Part shown: piece after piece, positions 1 to 5,215 of the stretch
Position numbering within the stretch: position 1 is the stretch's first letter
Layout: each line of letters opens with the position of its first letter
NCBI GenBank assembly: GCA_041485125.1
Contig: JBGPIT010000187.1
Span: 1-9,474 of the forward strand
Length of the DNA stretch: 9,474 bases
Direction of reading: 5' to 3'
Source of the DNA: JBGPIT01 sp041485125
GTDB taxonomy: Bacteria > Desulfobacterota > Binatia > UTPRO1
The notes under the pieces: generated by a model
What the model was told of the DNA's origin: nothing
What the model saw: the letters and a program-made list of their open reading frames with translations, nothing else
The model's database searches: none
Program-made: the position numbers and the translations under genes

Positions 1-855
1 GCGGTCCTCCATCTGTTGGCGATGGCGCGCGAGAGCGGCGTGCCGCTCACGATCGACGACTTCGACCGGGTGAGCGAACGGACGCCGCTCTTCGCCGACT
101 TGAAGCCGGGCGGTCGCTTCACCGCCGTCGACCTCGGGCGCGCCGGCGGTACCGGGGTGTTGGCGAAGCGGCTCCTCGCCGCGGGGCTCGTCGACGGATC
201 GGCGCTGACGTCGAGCGGACGGACCTTCGCGGAGGAGATCGCGCGCGTGGTCGAGACGCCCGGCCAAGAGGTGATCATGCCGCTCGAGACGCCGATCAAG
301 GCGACCGGCGGCCTCGTCATCTTGAAGGGCAACCTCGCGCCCGAGGGTGCCGTCGTGAAGGTCGCGGGCCACGAGCGCCTGCACCATCGCGGGCCCGCGC
401 GCATCTTCGAACGTGAGGAGGACGCCATGGCCGCGGCGCTCCGGCGCGACATCCACGCCGGCGACGTGGTGGTGATCCGCTACGAAGGTCCGCGCGGCGG
501 TCCGGGCATGCGCGAGATGCTCGGCGTCACGGCGGCGCTCGTCGGCGAGGGCCTCGGCGAGAGTGTTGCGCTGCTCACCGACGGCCGCTTCAGCGGCGCG
601 ACCCGCGGCCTCATGGCGGGGCACGTCGCGCCCGAGGCGGCGGTCGGCGGTCCGATCGCCGCGGTCGAGGAAGGCGACACGATCGTCTTCGACATCGCCG
701 CGCGCCGGCTCGAGCTCGAGGTGCCGGAGTCGGTGATTCGCGAGCGCCTGAGCCGCTGGCGCCCGCCGGCGCCGCACTACACCCACGGCGTGCTCGCGAA
801 GTACGCCGCGCTGGTCTCGTCGGCCGCGGAGGGCGCGATCACGCGACCGCAATGA
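1..855 (+). CDS. ilvD: Dihydroxy-acid dehydratase IlvD, C-terminal half (5' partial)
   Basis: The reading frame is open from base 1, so the N-terminal half lies upstream; about 284 residues are visible of a family length near 560. IlvD dehydrates 2,3-dihydroxy-isovalerate and 2,3-dihydroxy-3-methylvalerate to the 2-keto acids, the third common step of valine and isoleucine synthesis, in the cytoplasm with an Fe-S cluster and Mg2+. Visible family signatures, in order, are AVLHLLA at the start, the FEREEDAM segment (about 409-429), GPRGGPGM (487-510), TDGRFSG with the presumed catalytic Ser codon at 592-594, GHVAPEAA, and the usual end (HGVLAKYAALVSSA). The cluster-binding cysteines are expected upstream and cannot be checked. 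The stop overlaps the next start as ATGA. The family call is secure; only subtle substrate variants (sugar-acid dehydratases of the same ILVD/EDD family) are alternatives, and the C-terminal motifs favour IlvD. Confidence 0.95.
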   Translation, partial: AVLHLLAMARESGVPLTIDDFDRVSERTPLFADLKPGGRFTAVDLGRAGGTGVLAKRLLAAGLVDGSALTSSGRTFAEEIARVVETPGQEVIMPLETPIKATGGLVILKGNLAPEGAVVKVAGHERLHHRGPARIFEREEDAMAAALRRDIHAGDVVVIRYEGPRGGPGMREMLGVTAALVGEGLGESVALLTDGRFSGATRGLMAGHVAPEAAVGGPIAAVEEGDTIVFDIAARRLELEVPESVIRERLSRWRPPAPHYTHGVLAKYAALVSSAAEGAITRPQ

Positions 856-1814
856 GGCCGACGGCGAGCAGCAGGCGGCGCGGGGGCCGCGACGGATCGA
901 TCGCTTCGACGACGGCGATCTCGCTGATCGTCTTTTTCGCCGGCGTGCTCGTGCCGGCGGCCGCCGACGCCGATCCGATCAAGTGCAAGTCGCGCATCGC
1001 GCGCGAGTCGGCGCACTACGTGCAGACGAGAATGAAGGCGCTCGCCGGCTGCCACGAGTTCGTGGTGAAGCACGCGCAGCCCGGACCGTGCCCGGACGCG
1101 AGGGCGGCAGCGACGATCGCCAAGGCGGAAAGCAAGATGCGGACGCGGATCGCCACCAACTGCGGCGGCCTGAACCGCATTTGCGGCGACGTCGACGATC
1201 AGCCGCTCGCGGCGATCGGGTGGACCGCTCCGACCTGCCCGGACTTCCGCGGCGCGGGCTGCACCAACGCGATCACCGATTGCGGTGGAATCGTCGATTG
1301 CCTCATTTGCGCCGCCGCCGCGGCCGTCGATGGCACGGTCGCACTCTCGTACGACGACCTCGAGCCCTCCGCGCCGATGACGACGCTCAACAGCTGCCAA
1401 GTGAGGCTCGGGAAGGAAACGCTGCGCTTCGTGCGCTCGACTTCGAAGGCGCTGCAGGGTTGCTGGGACCTCGTCAACAAGGGCGACATCGCCGGGCCGT
1501 GTCCCGTGCCGGGCGACGGACGAGCGCAGCCCGCGATCGATCACGCCTCGACCACGGTCGCGTCCCGCATCTGCGCCGTCTGCGGCGGTGCCGACCGCTC
1601 GTGCGACGGTACCGTCGACATCGCCCCCGCCGACATCGGCTTCAGCGCGAGCTGTCCGAGCGTGAGCCCGCCGTCGGGCGGCAGCTGCGGCGCGCCGATC
1701 GGCTCGCTCACCGACCTCGTGCAGTGCAGCGCGTGCGTCGCGCGCCACGCCGTCGATTGCATCGACGCGCTCGCGGTCCCGTGGGCCGGCGCGTATCCGC
1801 CCGCCTGCAACTGA
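852..1814 (+). CDS. Exported Cys-rich protein with two tandem ~120-residue repeats, function unknown
   Basis: This 320-residue protein has an Arg-rich N-terminus (RRR at 8-10), a hydrophobic stretch at about 22-37 and a likely signal peptidase site near 38-41, so it is probably secreted or periplasmic. The mature part contains two related units, residues about 43-160 and 180-305, each with ten cysteines. In both units the first three cysteines have identical spacing: C45, C67, C80 and C182, C204, C217. Both also share a CGG-x4-C element (C104/C111 and C244/C251) and a CxxC (C150/C153 and C292/C295). Two further cysteines lie near the end. The pattern suggests disulfide-bonded repeats. The start at 852 overlaps the ilvD stop and has no visible Shine-Dalgarno sequence, so translation may be coupled; no later start would keep the signal peptide. 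I recognise no named family or enzyme motif. Confidence 0.82.
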   Translation: MRPTASSRRRGGRDGSIASTTAISLIVFFAGVLVPAAADADPIKCKSRIARESAHYVQTRMKALAGCHEFVVKHAQPGPCPDARAAATIAKAESKMRTRIATNCGGLNRICGDVDDQPLAAIGWTAPTCPDFRGAGCTNAITDCGGIVDCLICAAAAAVDGTVALSYDDLEPSAPMTTLNSCQVRLGKETLRFVRSTSKALQGCWDLVNKGDIAGPCPVPGDGRAQPAIDHASTTVASRICAVCGGADRSCDGTVDIAPADIGFSASCPSVSPPSGGSCGAPIGSLTDLVQCSACVARHAVDCIDALAVPWAGAYPPACN

Positions 1815-1849
1815 CGGTCAGCGGCGACGTCTCGACGCTTCTGATTGGG

Positions 1850-1885
1850 CGGGTGCGCACCCGTTCTTGCCGTCGCGCGCAAGAA
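1850..1885. repeat. 14-bp perfect palindrome followed by a 7-bp inverted repeat
   Basis: CGGGTGCGCACCCG (1850-1863) is a perfect palindrome. It is followed directly by TTCTTGC (1864-1870) and its reverse complement GCAAGAA (1879-1885), separated by 8 bases. It lies 35 bases after the stop of the Cys-rich gene. It could be a weak transcription end or an operator; there is no T-run after it, so an intrinsic terminator is not well supported. Confidence 0.45.
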
Positions 1886-1960
1886 GAACTTACACGCTCG
1901 CGCTACACCGGCGGGGCGTGGCGCGTGTGCAACGTCCGTCACACGGGGATTTGCACGCCG

Positions 1961-1988
1961 TCGAGAGCGCGAACCCGCCCGGTATGCT
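1961..1988 (+). promoter_or_regulatory. Candidate sigma70-like promoter for the small gene pair
   Basis: TCGAGA (1961-1966, 4 of 6 matches to TTGACA) and TATGCT (1983-1988, 4 of 6 matches to TATAAT) are separated by 16 bases. A start near 1995 would give a leader of about 27 nt that contains the hairpin at 2003-2018. The match is moderate, and the position fits the first gene after a 200-base gap. Confidence 0.3.
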
Positions 1989-2002
1989 CCTTGCTGAAAC
2001 TC

Positions 2003-2018
2003 TCCCCCGAAAGGGGGA
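2003..2018 (+). promoter_or_regulatory. Hairpin enclosing the Shine-Dalgarno sequence (GAAA tetraloop)
   Basis: TCCCCC-GAAA-GGGGGA folds as a perfect 6-bp stem closed by a GNRA-type GAAA tetraloop. The 3' arm is the only purine-rich ribosome-binding sequence before the ATG at 2022, leaving four bases between the G-run and the start. In RNA the site would be paired when folded. This could limit translation, respond to temperature, or simply stabilise the 5' end. Confidence 0.55.
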
Positions 2019-2021
2019 ATC

Positions 2022-2228
2022 ATGAAGACATTGTTGCTTGGCATCACGATGGCGATCGCGCTCGGCGCGACGACGGGATGCTCCCACGAGAAGACGATCG
2101 TGCGCAGGGAATCGGTGACCAGCGTTCCGGCGGACTCGACGGTCCGCACCACGACGACCGTAACGGATCCCGCGGTGGTCGAGCGTCGCACCACTGAGCG
2201 CCGCACGACCGAGCACGTCGACTACTGA
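2022..2228 (+). CDS. Small putative lipoprotein, Thr/Arg-rich
   Basis: This 68-residue product starts with MKTLLLGITMAIALGATTGC, a short lipoprotein signal. Cys20 follows Gly19 and would be the lipidated residue; the residues before it (Thr17-Thr18-Gly19) are a loose lipobox. Ser at +2 would favour sorting to the outer membrane by the usual rule. The mature chain of about 49 residues is polar and probably disordered, with Thr runs and the doubled motif ERRTTERRTTE near the end. It is followed 11 bases later by a related gene with which it shares MAIAL and VVE-(R/K)-RTT motifs and a nearly identical 18-base stretch. The two probably form an operon. No named family is recognised. The ATG is supported by the signal peptide. 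Confidence 0.72.
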   Translation: MKTLLLGITMAIALGATTGCSHEKTIVRRESVTSVPADSTVRTTTTVTDPAVVERRTTERRTTEHVDY

Positions 2229-2239
2229 AGGAGAGCGTG

Positions 2240-2638
2240 ATGCGTCGAGCCCTGGGAGTTTCCGCGAAGGTGATCGGTGGGATGACGATGGCGATCGCGT
2301 TGTTCGTGATCGGCGTGGCGGCGACGGTGCTGATGCTCGGCCTGCACGACGTCTACGCCGGCGACACGATCGTCGAGCACCACAGCACGTACAAGGAAGA
2401 GCGCACGGTCGACAGCGCGCCGCGTCTCGCCGACGAGACCGTGATCGAGAAGCGCGTCGAGGAGAAGCACACGACGGTCGAGACCGTGCCGGCGCCGAAG
2501 GCGCAGGTGATCGAGGAGCGCACCAAGGTCGAGACCGTGCCGGCACCGGCGGTGGTCGAGAAGCGGACCACGGTGGAGACCGTGCCCGGTGCGGTGATCG
2601 AGAAGCGGACGATCGAGCAGAGGGTCGAAGAGAACTGA
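2240..2638 (+). CDS. Small membrane-anchored or exported protein with tandem VxEKRTxVETVP repeats
   Basis: This 132-residue protein has basic residues at the N-terminus (RR at 2-3, Lys10), a hydrophobic segment at about 11-35 and a possible cleavage site after VYA (38-40), so it is either an exported protein or a single-pass anchor with its tail outside the cytoplasm. The tail, from about residue 42, is highly charged and carries four variants of a V-[IV]-E-[KE]-R unit, three of them linked by VETVP. There are no cysteines after the membrane segment. AAGGAG (2228-2233) lies 6 bases before the ATG at 2240; a GTG at 2237 would add one Met but is too close to that site. The gene sits 11 bases after the lipoprotein gene and is followed by a strong terminator, so the pair looks like a complete transcription unit. 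Function unknown. Confidence 0.75.
   Translation: MRRALGVSAKVIGGMTMAIALFVIGVAATVLMLGLHDVYAGDTIVEHHSTYKEERTVDSAPRLADETVIEKRVEEKHTTVETVPAPKAQVIEERTKVETVPAPAVVEKRTTVETVPGAVIEKRTIEQRVEEN
2441..2635 (+). repeat. In-frame degenerate tandem repeat encoding V(I/V)E(K/E)R units
   Basis: Units begin at 2441, 2507, 2552 and 2594, giving steps of 22, 15 and 14 codons. The nine-base string GAGACCGTG recurs at 2480, 2531 and 2576. All steps are multiples of three, so the repeat expands or contracts without breaking the frame. Confidence 0.7.
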
Positions 2639-2646
2639 GGAGTCCG

Positions 2647-2728
2647 CCCCAAAACCCGGCGCCGTCACGGCGCCGGAGACGTCGAGACGCCGCGACGGGC
2701 TCGCCCGCCGCGGCGTCTCCTTTTGGGG
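2647..2728. terminator. Strong two-hairpin terminator, probably bidirectional
   Basis: Two perfect or near-perfect hairpins lie between CCCCAAAA (2647-2654) and TTTTGGGG (2721-2728), which are exact reverse complements. Hairpin 1 (2656-2676) is a 9-bp perfect stem with a 3-base loop. Hairpin 2 (2684-2719) has 11 perfect pairs, one A-C mismatch and 4 more pairs around a CTCG loop. Hairpin 2 plus TTTT serves the plus strand and ends the small gene pair; hairpin 1 plus the TTTT opposite AAAA would serve the minus strand. Confidence 0.8.
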
Positions 2729-2798
2729 ACGTGCATGCGGTTCGCCAACGCGAGCCCGCTGGCGAGCGGCCTCGAAAACTCGCGGAGAGACGAATCCG

Positions 2799-2840
2799 TT
2801 GACATAATCGTTGACATGCGGTGCGACAGTTGGCCATTGT
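2799..2840 (+). promoter_or_regulatory. Tandem TTGACAT elements, candidate promoter or operator for the beta-helix gene
   Basis: GTTGACAT occurs twice, at 2798-2805 and 2810-2817, 12 bases apart. Both contain the exact sigma70 -35 consensus TTGACA. CATTGT (2835-2840) lies 18 bases after the second copy but matches the -10 consensus at only 3 of 6 positions. CATAAT (2803-2808) overlaps the first copy and is itself a 5 of 6 match to a -10. The region is AT-rich compared with its surroundings. Promoter function is plausible, but the exact start cannot be fixed. Confidence 0.4.
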
Positions 2841-2879
2841 GTGCAACCGCGCACGCGCACCCTGAGCCTGAGTTCACTC

Positions 2880-5141
2880 TTGCACACACCGCATCTCCAC
2901 CGGCTCGTGATCTTCACGATGAGCCTCGTCCTGACGGGGTTCTTCGCCCAGCTCAGTCTGGGCGCTGATGTCGCGTCGACGCCCGCGGGACCGCCGAACG
3001 ACCCGTTTCTCTGCTATCGCGTGCGGACCTCCGCGGGCGCGCCCACCTTCGCGCCGGTGACGGGCGTCCCGCTCAGCAACGCCTTCGATACCGCCGACTG
3101 GGACGTGCTGAAGCGGAGCGCCTTCTGCATGCCGGCCGACGCCAACGGCGCCGGCATCGTCGACACGCACACGCACCTCGAGAGCTACGCGATCCGCGTC
3201 GGGCCGGGCGCGATGGCGCTGGCCGATCGGCGCAGGACGATCGTCGTCGACGATCTCGGGCAGCTCTCCATCGACACCAACAAGCCCGATCGCCTGCTCG
3301 TCCCGACCGCGTCCGACACCCAGGCGCCGATCCTGCCGCCCGACCCCGAGAGCCACGCGGTCGATGCGTATCAGTGCTATCGCGTGCGCGTGACGCCCGG
3401 CACGGCGTCGCTGCCGTCGCGGCTCAGAGTCTCGGTGGTCGACGAGCTCAACCAGCCGGCGATCGTCGAGGTGCGGAAGCCGACGCGACTCTGTCTTCCG
3501 GTGAGCCTCGCCGGCGCGCCGGTCAAGAACCCGTTCGGACACCTCATGTGTTACAAGGTGAAGCGCGCCTCGGGTCAGCCGCCGTACGTGCGCGTGCTCG
3601 GCATCTACGCCAACAACTCGCTCGAGAACGTGAATCTCGGCGGCCCGGGACGTCTCACCACCACGCGTGAGGACGAGCTCTGCATGCCGGCCGTGATCAA
3701 TCCGTCCGCCTCGACTTGCGAGGTCTTGCCGGAGGACGACGGGCCGTCGCCGAGCCGCTGCGTTGCCGCCGAGCCGACCGGGCCGGTCTTCTACGTCGCG
3801 ACCGACGGCGACGATGTGGCGGGTACCGGCGCCGCGGATGCGCCATGGGGGACGATCACGACGGCGCTCGGGCAGGTGCCCGACGGCAGCACCATCCTCG
3901 TCCGACCGGGTACGTACTTCGGACGCGTGCAGCTCGAGCAGGCCTTCCCCCAAGGTGTCACCGTGCGATCGGAGGTGCCGTACCAAGCACGGCTGCGCTA
4001 CAACGCCGCGGTGGTCACCGCGTTCCACGGTCAGGGCATCACCTTCGAAGGCTTCGACGTCGCCCACGATGGGCCCGGCGCCGGCCCGCTGGTGGTGCAG
4101 ATTCAAGATCTGCGCGGCTCCGCGGGCGGCGACGATTTCGTGAGCCGCATCACGCTCCGCAACAACGTCCTGCACGACAGCTACGCCAACGACATCCTCA
4201 AGATCAACAAGGGCGCCGGCCAGATCACGGTCGAGGGCAACATCTTCTACAACCAGCACGGCGACGACGAGCACATCGACATCAACAGCGCGACCGACGT
4301 GGTGGTGCGCGACAACATCTTCTTCAACGACTTCGCCGGCAGCGGCCGCGAGAACGCCAACGACACCGCCAACTACATCGTCATCAAGGACAGCAACGCC
4401 TCCGGCGACAGCAACCACGGCGCGGCGCGAGTCGTCGTCCGGCGGAACATCTTCGCGCATTGGGAAGGCAAGACCGGCGCCAACTACGTCCTCGTCGGCG
4501 AGGACGGCGAACCGTTCTTCCAAGCCCGCGACGTGCTGGTCGAGAACAACCTGATGCTCGGCGATTCGCCGAACGTGATGCGGGCACCGCTCGGCGTCCA
4601 GGGTGCCAAGTGCGTGACGGTCCGGCACAACACCCTGGTGGGCGACTTCCCGTCGCTCGCGTTCGGGCTCCGCATGATCTCGGCCGGCTCGCCGCCCAAC
4701 GAAGAGATCGCCTTCTACAACAACATCTGGTCCGACCCGACGGGCACCATGGTCGACTTCTCCGATTCGACTCCCGGCGAGACCCTCTCCTGGGTCCTCG
4801 ACAACAACGTCTACTGGAACGGCGGCAATGCCATTCCGCTCGGTCACGACGACCTGGTCAACGTCACCGACGACGTCGATGCCGTGATCGGTGATCCGCG
4901 CCTGCCGGTGCCGACCGGCATCGTCCTGCCGCGCTGGGATCCCGACAGCGGCCAGTTCGCCGACGGCTCGACGTCCACCTGCGAGGCGTTCACGCGCTTG
5001 GCGACGCAGTACGGCGCGCTCGGCGCCGGCAGCGCCGCGATCGACGCCGCCGACGCGGCGATCGGGCCGACGCACGACATTCTCGGCCAGCCGCGTCCCG
5101 CCGGCGCCGCGCCCGACGCGGGTGCGTTCGAGAGCCAGTAG
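2880..5141 (+). CDS. Secreted protein: four Cys-pair repeats fused to a right-handed parallel beta-helix
   Basis: The product has 753 residues from TTG 2880. That start gives a signal peptide with Arg8 before a hydrophobic stretch and cleavage near LGA-D. ATG 2919 or GTG 2907 would lose the basic residue; none has a clear Shine-Dalgarno sequence. Residues about 40-275 hold four copies of a CY(R/K)V ... C(M/L)P unit: C45/C83, S102/L140 (both Cys lost), C166/C205 and C224/C268. Similar CYKV-type units occur in uncharacterised secreted proteins. From about 304 (FYVATDGDD ... GSTILVRPGTYF, DUF1565-like) to 645 comes a beta-helix with Asn at turns: 429, 454, 479, 523, 557, 584, 615 and 643. The C-terminus (DILGQPRPAG ... 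DAGAFE) is typical of such proteins. It may bind or cleave a polysaccharide at the cell surface, but no catalytic site is evident. Confidence 0.85.
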   Translation: MHTPHLHRLVIFTMSLVLTGFFAQLSLGADVASTPAGPPNDPFLCYRVRTSAGAPTFAPVTGVPLSNAFDTADWDVLKRSAFCMPADANGAGIVDTHTHLESYAIRVGPGAMALADRRRTIVVDDLGQLSIDTNKPDRLLVPTASDTQAPILPPDPESHAVDAYQCYRVRVTPGTASLPSRLRVSVVDELNQPAIVEVRKPTRLCLPVSLAGAPVKNPFGHLMCYKVKRASGQPPYVRVLGIYANNSLENVNLGGPGRLTTTREDELCMPAVINPSASTCEVLPEDDGPSPSRCVAAEPTGPVFYVATDGDDVAGTGAADAPWGTITTALGQVPDGSTILVRPGTYFGRVQLEQAFPQGVTVRSEVPYQARLRYNAAVVTAFHGQGITFEGFDVAHDGPGAGPLVVQIQDLRGSAGGDDFVSRITLRNNVLHDSYANDILKINKGAGQITVEGNIFYNQHGDDEHIDINSATDVVVRDNIFFNDFAGSGRENANDTANYIVIKDSNASGDSNHGAARVVVRRNIFAHWEGKTGANYVLVGEDGEPFFQARDVLVENNLMLGDSPNVMRAPLGVQGAKCVTVRHNTLVGDFPSLAFGLRMISAGSPPNEEIAFYNNIWSDPTGTMVDFSDSTPGETLSWVLDNNVYWNGGNAIPLGHDDLVNVTDDVDAVIGDPRLPVPTGIVLPRWDPDSGQFADGSTSTCEAFTRLATQYGALGAGSAAIDAADAAIGPTHDILGQPRPAGAAPDAGAFESQ

Positions 5142-5161
5142 CGCCCGGGCGCCGGCCCGTG

Positions 5162-5190
5162 TTGCTCGTATCCAGCCGCGCGCCTAGAAT
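5162..5190 (+). promoter_or_regulatory. Sigma70-like promoter for the CYTH-CHAD gene
   Basis: TTGCTC (5162-5167) and TAGAAT (5185-5190, 5 of 6 matches to TATAAT) are separated by exactly 17 bases. The expected transcription start near 5197 leaves a leader of about 19 nt before ATG 5216. It lies in the 74-base gap after the beta-helix gene and could drive the following pyk gene as well. Confidence 0.6.
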
Positions 5191-5215
5191 CCCCGTCCCT
5201 TACGACGGCTGATCG

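Noticed and set aside
777..1748. 323-codon open frame on the minus strand
   Set aside because: It is antisense to the ilvD end and the Cys-rich gene; composition is typical of a shadow.
2052..2059. GCGATCGC octamers (also 2291-2298)
   Set aside because: The octamer resembles a known cyanobacterial repeated palindrome, but only two copies in the shared coding segment were noted; coding similarity explains them.
983..2197. 404-codon open frame on the plus strand spanning the Cys-rich gene and the spacer
   Set aside because: It is an Arg-rich frame shadow with no signal, domain or ribosome site, and overlaps two better-supported genes.
2742..2765. TCGCCA/TGGCGA inverted repeat upstream of the tandem TTGACAT elements
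   Set aside because: A 6-bp match with a 12-base loop is expected by chance in such GC-rich DNA.
2811..2879. TTG 2811 as the start of the beta-helix protein
   Set aside because: It coincides with a TTGACA promoter-like element, has no ribosome site, and would put an over-long polar segment before the signal peptide. TTG 2880 fits better, though this remains uncertain.
3716..4894. 392-codon open frame on the plus strand within the beta-helix gene
   Set aside because: It is an Arg/Gln-rich frame shadow; the overlapping frame has regular beta-helix repeats.
2874..5075. 733-codon open frame on the minus strand
   Set aside because: It lies opposite the beta-helix gene, whose motifs are clear. 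The translation is Arg/Asp/Val-rich with no recognisable domain, as expected for an antisense shadow in high-GC DNA.
5141..5159. GC-rich inverted repeat after the beta-helix stop as a terminator
   Set aside because: CGGGC-GCCG-GCCCG can pair, but the stem is only 5 bp, there is no T-run, and it overlaps the approach to the next promoter.
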